A DNA stretch of 44,961 nucleotides, from contig JBKJPW010000169.1 of NCBI GenBank assembly GCA_046594225.1, positions 1-44,961 of the forward strand, given 5' to 3'. The first letter of the stretch is position 1, and the number at the start of each line of letters is the position of its first letter. The translations under genes and the position numbers were made by a program. The DNA is from UBA4416 sp046594225 (lineage in GTDB: Bacteria; Bacteroidota; Bacteroidia; B-17B0; Aurantibacillaceae). This document shows positions 35,775 through 44,092 of the stretch, in pieces. Below the pieces are notes generated by a model. That model was not told the DNA's origin. It searched no databases and worked only from the letters and a program-made list of their open reading frames with translations.

Positions 35775-37037
35775 TTATTCTTTTTTGGTTGCTGAGTTTG
35801 CCGAAGCATTCTTCTTAGCTTTTTCTTTTAGTGGTAATATCAACGTATAACCTAAGCGTTTTTTTATTTCTGTTTTAGCTTCTATATAATCGTGGTATTG
35901 TAAGCGGTATTTAAAATCTAAATTATTTTGGTACTCCATGGCAATCTCTACAAATAATGATAAGCGCTCCTCAAAACTAACATTGCCAATAGCTTTGGGG
36001 AATTTATACTCAATTAAATATTCAAATAAATTATGTTTAGTTTGAATTAGGAAACGTTCTACTAATTTTTCAGTATCTAATTTTATTTGTTGCTCAAGCC
36101 CTTTGTCTTTAAAATTACCTGCCATTTTATCGGCAAGGCCACGAACCATTAAGCGAGTAATTTTATATTTTTCAGCAATACGTTTACATAACACATGCCC
36201 ATCATCGCTATATAAAAAGTCGATAGGGATTTTTGTTTTGGGTGTTTTGTGTCCGTTATGTTTAAGGGTATTGATATTAGAAACAATTTCTCTGAAATTT
36301 GTTTTAAAGTGAAGTGTTCCGTGATCTTTAACTTCTTTTAAACGCTGAGCTTTTTTGTAAACATCTAACTGATACTGAATTTTATTAATGAAATCGGTAA
36401 TATCCGTTTGAATTTCAATTAAGAAATCCAAGTTTTCGATTAAGCCTACTTTTAAAGAAGATACAATTCCGAATAATTCGACATCGTTAGTGATATTAAA
36501 CAAAGCACGTGTTTCATCAACAATCGTAGTTGTTTGACGAATAAAATCAATAATAGTGTCACGTTTTTCTCTGTAATCTTCAAGCTTTTGTAATTTAATG
36601 CGATAGTTACTTTCGTTTTTGTAAGTATCATCTACATTTTTTTGAAGCTTAATAATTTCACGCGTTAACGTATTGTCAATTCGTTTTAAATATTTTTTAA
36701 TACTTCGCAAGAATCGCATTTCGCGAGCCTCTTGGTAAAATTTAATGTGTCGTTTTAACTCATTGATATAATCGTTAATGAAGCCTGGAGTTACTTCTCC
36801 AATTTCCATAAAGTCTTCAAACATAGCAACAACAGCATCGTTTAAGCTGACTACGTTTTCGTACTCGTACAAAATATCTAGCGATACTAGTTTACGATAT
36901 TGCTCTTCAGTAATATCGTCTCTTCCCAACAACTCGTTTACTGTTATATGGTCGCGTTGCCCAAATAGTAATTCCACTACACCACGATTGTGATATAGAT
37001 TTGATAGTAAATCTTTTACATTAACCTGTAAACTCAT
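35775..37037 (-). CDS. MukF/MksF/JetA-like kleisin subunit
   Basis: A 420-residue mainly helical protein. A winged-helix-like N terminus (NVKDLLSNLYHNRGVVELLF, DDITEEQYRKLVSLDILYEYENVVSLNDAVVAMFEDF, about 6-77) is followed by a long helical bundle (about 85-240) and a C-terminal winged-helix-like end (about 275-405). The last residues are Lys/Ala/Ser-rich. Size, domain order and first place in the operon match MukF/JetA, which bridges the two SMC heads and dimerises at its N terminus. No toprim nuclease (JetD/MksG) is encoded before or after the set. The upstream gap (37038-37359) shows no perfect promoter; TATTTTTA at 37067-37060 is the best -7 match. Confidence 0.78.
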   Translation of the reverse strand: MSLQVNVKDLLSNLYHNRGVVELLFGQRDHITVNELLGRDDITEEQYRKLVSLDILYEYENVVSLNDAVVAMFEDFMEIGEVTPGFINDYINELKRHIKFYQEAREMRFLRSIKKYLKRIDNTLTREIIKLQKNVDDTYKNESNYRIKLQKLEDYREKRDTIIDFIRQTTTIVDETRALFNITNDVELFGIVSSLKVGLIENLDFLIEIQTDITDFINKIQYQLDVYKKAQRLKEVKDHGTLHFKTNFREIVSNINTLKHNGHKTPKTKIPIDFLYSDDGHVLCKRIAEKYKITRLMVRGLADKMAGNFKDKGLEQQIKLDTEKLVERFLIQTKHNLFEYLIEYKFPKAIGNVSFEERLSLFVEIAMEYQNNLDFKYRLQYHDYIEAKTEIKKRLGYTLILPLKEKAKKNASANSATKKE

Positions 37038-37209
37038 TAAAATAGTTCTGTTTAACTTTTAAAAATACGAAGGCTTTTTTTGGGTTGTAATTTGTGTTAT
37101 TAACAAAAAACAGGGTAATTAACGAAAGTTGTTAATTTGAATTCGTAAGTACTTGATAAATAGCTTTTTTGATGTTAATTATAGGTTGATAACGGAGTAA
37201 GTTATTCTT

Positions 37210-37241
37210 AACCGCAAAGGCCGCAGAGTTTTTACGCCAAG
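37210..37241. repeat. degenerate AACCGCAAAG-type repeat
   Basis: AACCGCAAAGGCCGCAGAG followed by TTTTTACGCCAAG. It shares its pattern with 35721-35765; both flank the kleisin gene. Confidence 0.55.
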
Positions 37242-37345
37242 AATTTAGAGAAAATAATTATTAACTAATTGGGTAACGCTTATCAGATGTTGTATTTAAG
37301 CTTCTAAAAAACTGTAAATAAATCGTATATTTATTATAAATTACT

Positions 37346-37357
37346 TATGCGCGCATA
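37346..37357. repeat. 12-bp GC-rich palindrome next to a start codon
   Basis: TATGCGCGCATA is a perfect palindrome ending two bases before the ATG at 37360. It is conspicuous in AT-rich surroundings and could be an operator or a short hairpin hindering ribosome access. It may also be chance. Confidence 0.4.
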
Positions 37358-37359
37358 CT

Positions 37360-38412
37360 ATGAAAAAAAACTCTACTCGCTTAGCTTTCATTATCATTTT
37401 AATTATTAACACCTTATTTGGCATTTCGCAAAATGACTCTATTAGTTTTTCATTAACTAAACCATTGTGTTATGGTAATTGTAATGGGTCGATAGTAGCA
37501 TCTGTCTCTGGCACAAATGCTCCTTATACTTTTTTGTGGAGTACTGCTGCTACTGTCGATAGTATTGGTGGATTATGCGCAGGTAATTATACACTAATTA
37601 TTACAAATTCAAATTCTGTTATTACAACTAGTGTAGTAAGTTTAACTCAGCCTGATCAGTTTACAAGCTTTTCGTATTGTGGATTTTATTGTGGTTGGAT
37701 TGGAGCAAATAGTTCGACGGTTTGTGTAAATTTTATAGGTGGAACTGCTCCTTATACATATAATGTCATTGATATAAACAATAATACTGTGCTTGCTAAT
37801 TATAGTGGAAATTGCTTTTTTGTACCTATGGGGGCCTACAATGTTATAGCGTCTGACTCAAATAATTGTCAAGCAGCTTTGTACGGAAATTATGTAATAT
37901 TAGATAGTACAAATTGTTATACAACTTTAACAAGCCCAACTTGTTCAACTTGTTGTGATGGAATCGTTCAACTAAATTTTATAAATCCTTGTCCTACCTG
38001 CACATCCACACTTTATCAGGGCGGAATAACGTATACCTCAAGTACAAATACATTTACTAATGTGTGTTTAGGCGCCTATACTATTACAGCAACAAATTTT
38101 GGATGCCCATCAACTTTTATTGACACGCTCTCAAGACCTGTAATTGTTACTACAATTACTGAAGCTTACAACGCTAAAGATTTTGAGATATTCCCAAATC
38201 CTACAGATGGTATTGTAATAATAAAACATAGTCATGCAGTGGGCCAAATATTAATTTTTAATACCCTGGGTATAGTTGTCATGAAGATAAGTACAGAACG
38301 TTCTGTATCATCGATTATTGATTTAAGTACTTTTGAAGAGGGAATTTACATGATTCAATTTACAGATAAAAACAATCAAGTTATTACTCATAAAAAATTT
38401 ATACTACAATAA
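37360..38412 (+). CDS. secreted protein with SprB-like repeats and T9SS type A sorting domain
   Basis: A 350-residue protein with a signal peptide (MKKNSTRLAFIIILIINTLFGISQ). It contains SprB-type repeats (LTKPLCYGNCNGSIVASVSGTNAPYTFLW, with the ITN-type ends) and Cys-rich segments in the middle (about residues 190-215, CYTTLTSPTCSTCCDG). The C-terminal ~75 residues start FEIFPNPTDGIVII and end ITHKKFIL, the T9SS type A sorting signal. It is likely released or attached at the cell surface. The next gene is another T9SS substrate, 17 bp downstream, so they are probably co-expressed. No enzymatic function is recognised. Confidence 0.87.
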   Translation: MKKNSTRLAFIIILIINTLFGISQNDSISFSLTKPLCYGNCNGSIVASVSGTNAPYTFLWSTAATVDSIGGLCAGNYTLIITNSNSVITTSVVSLTQPDQFTSFSYCGFYCGWIGANSSTVCVNFIGGTAPYTYNVIDINNNTVLANYSGNCFFVPMGAYNVIASDSNNCQAALYGNYVILDSTNCYTTLTSPTCSTCCDGIVQLNFINPCPTCTSTLYQGGITYTSSTNTFTNVCLGAYTITATNFGCPSTFIDTLSRPVIVTTITEAYNAKDFEIFPNPTDGIVIIKHSHAVGQILIFNTLGIVVMKISTERSVSSIIDLSTFEEGIYMIQFTDKNNQVITHKKFILQ

Positions 38413-38429
38413 CTAAATACCATTCAAAA

Positions 38430-41132
38430 ATGAAATTTAAATTATACTTCACTATTTTATTGATCCTACTAATTTCAGGAAGCTACAATGCGCAGCAATT
38501 AAAACATTGCGGAACAGATGAGGCTATCAAACAATTATATACGGCTCATCCTGAGTTATTACAATCTTTTATAGATAATGAAAATGCATATAATTCAAAA
38601 ATCAATGCTAGCAAAAATGTATTGAGTGCCACCGTTTATACTATTCCTGTTGTGTTTCATGTGCTTCATCAAAATGGACCAGAAAATATATCTGATGCTC
38701 AAATTGCTGATGGCATGGCTATTTTAAATCGTGATATGAGAAAACTGAATGGAGACACAATTAATATTACTCCAAAATTTAAACCTCTTGCTTCTGACGT
38801 TAGCATTGTGTTTGAACTGGCAAAGCTTGACCCACAAGGGAACTGCACTAATGGCATTGATAGAATTTATAGTAGCAGAACAAATTATGGTGATGATAGT
38901 GCTAAAGTTAATCCATGGCCAAGAGATAAATATTTAAATATATGGACTGCCAAAGCTTTACAACAAGGTTGGGCAGGTTATGCCTATTATCCATCAGCAT
39001 CTACAGGTTCTCTTTCGGTTCATGATGGCTTAATGATGTTAGCAGATTACATTGGTTCTATTGGAACAAGTAATGCTAACAAATCTCGTACTTTAACTCA
39101 CGAAATTGGGCATTGGTTAGATTTAGGTCATCCATGGAATACAACTATTAATATTTCAATTAATGTAGGTTTAGCTTGTGGAGATGATTTAGTATTTGAT
39201 ACGCCAATTACAAAAGGACATACGACTTGTCCAAATTTATTGACCCCAGATTGTATGATTGATAATTTTTCTGCAGGCGTTTTTGATTTTAATAACGTTA
39301 CTACTACGTCTGGTAATGTTGATACAACTACCCCTGCTTCGGTTTTTGATAGTTTAACTATTTTCCCATTTCAGGCCATTGGTCTTTCTTCAAATTCTGG
39401 ACAAACTGGAGAGTTTTCTTTTTCTGATTGGCCTACTGGTGCTGTTAATGGGGAAACAAATTACACTAACCTAACAGGAACTTTAAACCCTTTAAAATAT
39501 TATGAAGTCATGGTTGCTCCAAAACCATCTTCATCTCTGAGTTTAACAGGACTGAAATTTAAAGTCAACCGTTCTTTAACTGGTCCACGCACATATGCAA
39601 TTCGTTCGAGTGCCGATGGCTTTACAAGTAACCTAACAGCTACCATTACACCTAGCAACGCTAATTTAAGTGTTAATACAGGCGTATTTTTTTATAATAA
39701 TGATTTGACTAATGCAGAACTAGGAAGTATGATTACAATATCAGGTGCAAATTTCACAAATAAAGATATTCCAGTAACATTTAGAATTTATGCTTGGAAT
39801 GCAGAAGATAATTTAGGTGAATTTTCTATTGATGATGTTTCCATTTTAGGTTCTACAGGCATTATCGAAAACATTCAAAATTATATGGAATATTCTTACT
39901 GCTGTAATATGTGGACAATAGGACAAAAAGACCGTATGCGTTTAGCGGTTGAAAGTGCCATTTCTGACAGAAGCAATTTATGGTCAGCTGCCAACTTAAC
40001 TGCAACTGGCATTACACCTCCAGGTTCCATTTGCGCACCTACTCCTGATTTTTATGCAAATAGAACGCGTATTTGTAAAGGCAACTCTATTACGTTTACA
40101 AAAAACATATTGAATGGTTCAGAAACTAGTAGATTTTGGACGTTTCAAGGAGGCACTCCTGCGACATCTACTGCTACTAACCCAAGCGTAACTTATTCTG
40201 CCGCGGGCGTCTATTCAGTAAGTTTAGCTGCTACTAACGCAGCGGGAACTAATACTGTTACTAAAACACAATACATTAGAGTAGATAATACATTAGCAGA
40301 TGTTGTTTTTAGTGGATCTTATTTTGAAGGTTTTGAAACGCCAACTATTTTAGATTACACCTGGCAATCCTACGATTTAGATAATAATGGGCATAAATGG
40401 TCGTATGTGGCAAATGCCGGAACTGGGGGCACCAATGCCGCAGGACTGAATGCTTTTGGTAATTATTCACAAGATTTGGATGTAATGATGAGTCCTTCTT
40501 ATGACTTTACATCTGCACAAAACCAAAATTTTACATTTAAAGTGGCTGCTGCTTCAACTACAACAGTGAGTGCTAATATATTAGATGAATTAAGGGTTTA
40601 TTTTTCTTCTAACTGCGGTAACTCTTGGGTTCAAAGAGGATTATATTCAGGTTCTGCATTAATGAATAATCCAGCTACTACTAGTGCTTTTATAACAGAT
40701 GGGTCAACCACTTGGACAACTTATTCTATTCCAATCATCTCCATTTTTCAAACAAGTAATGTGTTAGTGAAGTTTCAGTACAAATCAAGTTTTGTAAGTA
40801 ATAATGTATATATAGATGATGTTAATATCATATCCTCAACTGTAGGATTAAATGAATTAGATTCTTCAAATCCAAATTTCTTGATTTTTCCAAACCCAAG
40901 TAATGATAAAGCAACCCTTAGCTATCATTTAAACACAGATGCTACAGTTGGCATTCAGGTAATTGATGTTTTAGGGAAATCTGTTTATCAAAAAACACCA
41001 ATCACTCAATCAGCTGGCTATTACTCAGAAGTAATATCTAAAAATGAATTGAATTTAAGTAATGGTGTTTACTTTGTAAAATTACAAATCAATAATAAAA
41101 CACATGTACAAAAATTAATTATTTCAAAATAA
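38430..41132 (+). CDS. secreted M43-family (pappalysin/cytophagalysin-like) metalloprotease with T9SS type A domain
   Basis: A 900-residue protein with a signal peptide and propeptide-like region. The catalytic domain (about 70-510) has IPVVFHVLH, H224-E-I-G-H228-xxxxx-H234 and the Met-turn NYMEYSYCCNMWTIGQKDRM (Met486). About 200 residues of beta-rich sequence (277-478, containing TGPRTYAIRSSADGF) lie between the zinc motif and the Met-turn, where M43 proteins normally have a short loop. A PKD domain (about 535-620) with ATNPSVTYSAAGVYSVSLAA follows, then a jelly-roll-like domain (about 630-800) and a type A sorting domain (FLIFPNPSNDKATLSY to KLIIS). It is predicted to be exported and to cleave extracellular proteins. 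Confidence 0.92.
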   Translation: MKFKLYFTILLILLISGSYNAQQLKHCGTDEAIKQLYTAHPELLQSFIDNENAYNSKINASKNVLSATVYTIPVVFHVLHQNGPENISDAQIADGMAILNRDMRKLNGDTINITPKFKPLASDVSIVFELAKLDPQGNCTNGIDRIYSSRTNYGDDSAKVNPWPRDKYLNIWTAKALQQGWAGYAYYPSASTGSLSVHDGLMMLADYIGSIGTSNANKSRTLTHEIGHWLDLGHPWNTTINISINVGLACGDDLVFDTPITKGHTTCPNLLTPDCMIDNFSAGVFDFNNVTTTSGNVDTTTPASVFDSLTIFPFQAIGLSSNSGQTGEFSFSDWPTGAVNGETNYTNLTGTLNPLKYYEVMVAPKPSSSLSLTGLKFKVNRSLTGPRTYAIRSSADGFTSNLTATITPSNANLSVNTGVFFYNNDLTNAELGSMITISGANFTNKDIPVTFRIYAWNAEDNLGEFSIDDVSILGSTGIIENIQNYMEYSYCCNMWTIGQKDRMRLAVESAISDRSNLWSAANLTATGITPPGSICAPTPDFYANRTRICKGNSITFTKNILNGSETSRFWTFQGGTPATSTATNPSVTYSAAGVYSVSLAATNAAGTNTVTKTQYIRVDNTLADVVFSGSYFEGFETPTILDYTWQSYDLDNNGHKWSYVANAGTGGTNAAGLNAFGNYSQDLDVMMSPSYDFTSAQNQNFTFKVAAASTTTVSANILDELRVYFSSNCGNSWVQRGLYSGSALMNNPATTSAFITDGSTTWTTYSIPIISIFQTSNVLVKFQYKSSFVSNNVYIDDVNIISSTVGLNELDSSNPNFLIFPNPSNDKATLSYHLNTDATVGIQVIDVLGKSVYQKTPITQSAGYYSEVISKNELNLSNGVYFVKLQINNKTHVQKLIISK

Positions 41133-41140
41133 TTTTTTTG

Positions 41141-42757
41141 ATGTTTCAACTATACGCTATGTTTCAAAAACAAAATATTTCACTACATACCACTGGTCTT
41201 TTTTCCTCGTTGTTTTCCGATTATATTTCTCAATCAGCACAAGTAACCCAATTTTATAACGAACATTTTTCTTCAAAGGATTTTTCGGTGTATTTAGAAA
41301 AAAATAAATTTGATTATTTAAATAGAGAAGTGCTAGTTAAAGCGCTAATCCAACAATCAAATTTAGTAGTCAATACAAGTTCTTTATCTAATGCAAACAT
41401 TGCATTAATAGAGAATCAAAACACGTACACAATTACTACTGGCCATCAATTATGTTTATTTACCGGACCCTTATATTTTATTTATAAAATTATTAGCGCC
41501 ATTAATTTATGCAAGACCTTAAAAAACAAGTTTTCTGATAAAGATTTTGTGCCCGTTTACTGGATGGCAAGCGAAGATCATGATTTTGAAGAAATAAATC
41601 ACGTAAATGTATTCGGAAAAAAAGTAGTTTGGAATAGTACACAGAAAGGAGCAGTTGGCGAATTTAGTACAGAAGGATTACAAGAAGTCATTGCAGAACT
41701 AAAAATAATTTTAGGTGACAATGAAAAAGCGAATAACCTAATTCAACTGTTCGAAAATGCATACATTAAGCATTCAAATTTAGCAGATGCCACCCGTTAT
41801 TTAGTAAATGAACTTTTTGGAGAATATGGCATTGTAATTTTAGATGGAAATGATGTAGAATTAAAACAATTATTTAAAGAAGAATTTAAAAAAGATATTT
41901 TTGAAAATACTTCGGTTCAACTCGTAAACAAAACTATTGATGAATTAAAAAATCATTACTCTGCTCAAGTTACTCCTCGCGATATAAATATTTTTTATAA
42001 AGAAACTGGATTACGTGAACGCATTGAAAAACAAGGAACTGACTATGTTGTTTTAAACACAGATATTAAATTCACAGAACAAGAATTAAAAACCATCATT
42101 GAAATAACACCAGAAAAATTAAGTCCTAATGTGGTTTTACGCCCACTTTACCAACAAAAAATATTACCTAATATTGCCTATGTTGGCGGACCGGGAGAAA
42201 TAGCTTATTGGCTAGAATACAAAACCATGTTTGATGCTTTTAAAATTCATTTGCCAATCTTAATGCCTCGAAACTTTATAATGTTACTAGATAAAGGTAC
42301 TCAAACTAAAATTCAAAAATTAAATTTTACAATTGAAGATGTTTTTAGAGATGGGGAAGAATTAGTAAAGGCTTTTATCAAAACGCAACACGATGACATT
42401 AATTTAGAAGAGGCAAAAACTCAATTGACTTCTATATATGCTGCCATATTTGAAACTGTTACCGTAATTGATAAAACCTTAGTAGGCACAACTGAAGCCG
42501 AAAAACAGAAAGCAATTAATGGTTTGGCAACAATAGAGCAAAAAATAAATAGAGCTTTAAAACAAAAATCAGAAACAGACGTCAATCAAATTTGGTCTAT
42601 CAAAGAAAAATTATTTCCTAAAAATATACCGCAGGAACGTTATGATAATTTTAGCGCTTACTACTCCAAATATGGGAAAGCATTTATCGCCGAATTGATT
42701 AATACTTTAATTTATGATTTAGAAAATTTTGAGTACACGGTTTTAAAAGAAAATTAA
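41141..42757 (+). CDS. bshC: bacillithiol biosynthesis cysteine-adding enzyme BshC
   Basis: About 538 residues, the normal BshC length. It has ITTGHQLCLFTGPLYFIYK (about 98-117), DFVPVYWMASEDHDFEEINHV (about 135-156), NVVLRPLYQQKILPNIAYVGGPGEIAYW (about 330-360) and a C-terminal coiled-coil region. BshC adds cysteine to glucosaminyl-malate in the last step of bacillithiol synthesis, the low-molecular-weight thiol of Bacteroidota and Firmicutes. ATG at 41141 is used; the family start motif (MFQKQNISLHTTGLFSSL) suggests that ATG at 41159 may be the true start. BshA and BshB are not in this window. It follows the M43 protease gene closely. Confidence 0.93.
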   Translation: MFQLYAMFQKQNISLHTTGLFSSLFSDYISQSAQVTQFYNEHFSSKDFSVYLEKNKFDYLNREVLVKALIQQSNLVVNTSSLSNANIALIENQNTYTITTGHQLCLFTGPLYFIYKIISAINLCKTLKNKFSDKDFVPVYWMASEDHDFEEINHVNVFGKKVVWNSTQKGAVGEFSTEGLQEVIAELKIILGDNEKANNLIQLFENAYIKHSNLADATRYLVNELFGEYGIVILDGNDVELKQLFKEEFKKDIFENTSVQLVNKTIDELKNHYSAQVTPRDINIFYKETGLRERIEKQGTDYVVLNTDIKFTEQELKTIIEITPEKLSPNVVLRPLYQQKILPNIAYVGGPGEIAYWLEYKTMFDAFKIHLPILMPRNFIMLLDKGTQTKIQKLNFTIEDVFRDGEELVKAFIKTQHDDINLEEAKTQLTSIYAAIFETVTVIDKTLVGTTEAEKQKAINGLATIEQKINRALKQKSETDVNQIWSIKEKLFPKNIPQERYDNFSAYYSKYGKAFIAELINTLIYDLENFEYTVLKEN

Positions 42758-42759
42758 GA

Positions 42760-43020
42760 CTAAGCCTCCTCTTCAACAACGTGTTTACCTCGGATATTTC
42801 TCCAAAGAGAAATGATTTGTTTTCTAAAAATAAAAGCGATCAACACATAAGGTACAGCCATTAAGTATAAGATACCTGTATTCAATCCGCCGGCTACCGA
42901 ATTTTTTTGTCCCTGACTACTTTCAACAGATGCTTTACACATGGCACATTGTGCTTCTGTTATAGTTGGCAATAAAACCAAAGCGACTAAAATAAATAAT
43001 ATGAAAGCGTATTTTTTCAC
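42760..43020 (-). CDS. small envelope protein with CxxC motif
   Basis: An 86-residue protein with a signal-peptide-like start (about 1-23, cleaved near TEAQ) followed directly by CAMC, a CxxC motif, then KASVESSQG and a second membrane helix (about 52-67, YLMAVPYVLIAFIF). The tail is basic then acidic (WRNIRGKHVVEEEA). Similar short proteins are frequent in Bacteroidota but I know no function. The CxxC could bind metal or undergo redox changes outside the cytoplasm. It lies convergent with bshC (2-bp gap) and 135 bp downstream of the PgeF-type gene on the same strand. Confidence 0.8.
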   Translation of the reverse strand: MKKYAFILFILVALVLLPTITEAQCAMCKASVESSQGQKNSVAGGLNTGILYLMAVPYVLIAFIFRKQIISLWRNIRGKHVVEEEA

Positions 43021-43072
43021 TGCTCAAAATTACACAAATTCTATTGTAAATCGTACTATTTTTTTGACCATT

Positions 43073-43155
43073 CGTCATTGCGAGGGTTTTCACCCGAAGC
43101 AATCTCATACAATTCTAAATATGAGATTGCTTCGTCGTCCCTCCTCGCAATGACG
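43073..43155. repeat. inverted-repeat (BIME/REP-like) element
   Basis: Two ~36-bp arms, 43073-43109 and 43120-43155, are inverted copies: each has CGTCATTGCGAGG at the outer end and CGAAGCAATCTCATA at the inner end, with a differing middle. The element ends exactly at the PgeF-type gene's stop codon. A related solo copy is at 28079-28119. Confidence 0.85.
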
Positions 43156-43863
43156 TTATTTCAACATAATCACCGCCCACATTCTACCCGTTTTCCCGTT
43201 GTCTCTTCTGTAAGAAAAGAAATCGGGCTCTGTTGTGCAACGATTCATGCTCCAAATATGTTCTTGTAAAATACCACTTTCTTGCGCAACAAATTGATTG
43301 GCTTTTAATAAGTTTAAGTGCCTTGCGTTCCAACAATCATCAGGGAATCCGTTGTTTTTAAATTGCAAAATAACATCCTCTCCTGTCTCATATTTTTCTT
43401 CACAAATACCTTGCCCGATAGCTACTTTGATATGAGGAATTTCTGCTCCCAACAGTACCATTTCATGAATAGTATTTTTAACAATTTTAGCTAGTGTCCC
43501 CCGCCATCCACAATGCGCTGCACCAATGACATGATTTTTGTCATCAAAAAATAAAATGGGATAACAATCAGCAGCGCCAACGGCAATGGCTATGTTTTTT
43601 TGGTTGGTAACCAACGCATCTCCTGTTTGCTTTCCTACAGAAGCCTTACATACCTCATTACTATGAATTTGGTTTAAATACGATACTTGATTCATATCAA
43701 TGTTTAATTTTCCTAAGGCACGACTTCTGTTTTCTGCAATATTTTCAGGTAAATCATCCGTTCCGCCTAAATTTAAACTCAAAAAAGGATCAGGGGAAAC
43801 ACCTCCATGACGGGTTGAAAATCCATGAATTGTGTTAATATGGGGGCTATTTATCCAATACAT
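43156..43863 (-). CDS. pgeF: PgeF/YfiH-family (multicopper polyphenol oxidase-fold) protein
   Basis: About 235 residues from ATG at 43863; a longer frame from 43938 would run through an intergenic repeat and is not favoured. Family motifs are HGFSTRHGGVSPDPF, GTDDLPENIAENR, the zinc ligands in NQIHS (His), AADCYPILFFD (Cys) and GAAHCGWRGTLAKIV (His), and IGQGICEEKYETGEDV. YfiH/PgeF proteins hydrolyse purine nucleosides, and PgeF in E. coli also acts as a peptidoglycan editing factor removing misincorporated L-serine. Which activity applies here is unknown. It is divergent from the helicase gene to the right. Confidence 0.93.
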   Translation of the reverse strand: MYWINSPHINTIHGFSTRHGGVSPDPFLSLNLGGTDDLPENIAENRSRALGKLNIDMNQVSYLNQIHSNEVCKASVGKQTGDALVTNQKNIAIAVGAADCYPILFFDDKNHVIGAAHCGWRGTLAKIVKNTIHEMVLLGAEIPHIKVAIGQGICEEKYETGEDVILQFKNNGFPDDCWNARHLNLLKANQFVAQESGILQEHIWSMNRCTTEPDFFSYRRDNGKTGRMWAVIMLK

Positions 43864-43918
43864 TTTTGTAGTGTTTTTACTATAAAAATAGTAAATTAGT
43901 CCTGATTTTGTGGTTAAT

Positions 43919-44048
43919 TTTAAACCACATAGAATCATAGGAAAAAGTTAAGGATAGAAAAACTAGTTTTTTACACAGAGTGATATGTGAAAGCGTAGCT
44001 CTATTATCTCCTCCATCAACTAAATTTTCTATGTTCCTATGTGGTTAA
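43919..44048. repeat. pair of inverted degenerate repeats (ACCACATAG type)
   Basis: TTAAACCACATAGAATCATAGG near 43919-43941 and CTATGTTCCTATGTGGTTAAA at 44029-44048 are inverted relatives. They lie in the gap between the PgeF-type and helicase genes. From general knowledge, this motif is common in Bacteroidota intergenic DNA. Confidence 0.55.
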
Positions 44049-44092
44049 ATAGTTCACTATACTAATTTTTAAATAATTTAATAAATATACAA

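Larger units (their letters stand above)
37038..37359. other. 322-bp divergent intergenic region
   Basis: This gap separates the condensin operon (minus) from a T9SS protein gene (plus). It contains the AACCGCAAAGG repeat (37210-37241), a TATTTTTA possible -7 for the condensin operon and a small GC-rich palindrome next to the plus-strand start. No gene or structured RNA was recognised. Confidence 0.6.

Noticed and set aside
30300..37037. Calling the condensin operon a complete Wadjet defence system
   Set aside because: No JetD-like toprim protein is encoded before or after the genes; the downstream genes are archaemetzincins behind a terminator.
42941..43269. Short plus-strand frames across the REP-like element
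   Set aside because: They are built partly from the inverted repeat and overlap the 3' end of the PgeF-type gene and the 5' end of the small CxxC gene; no homology is recognised.
43864..43938. Longer N terminus for the PgeF-type protein
   Set aside because: The 25 extra residues are encoded partly by the ACCACATAG-type repeat; the family start matches MYWINSPHI at 43863.
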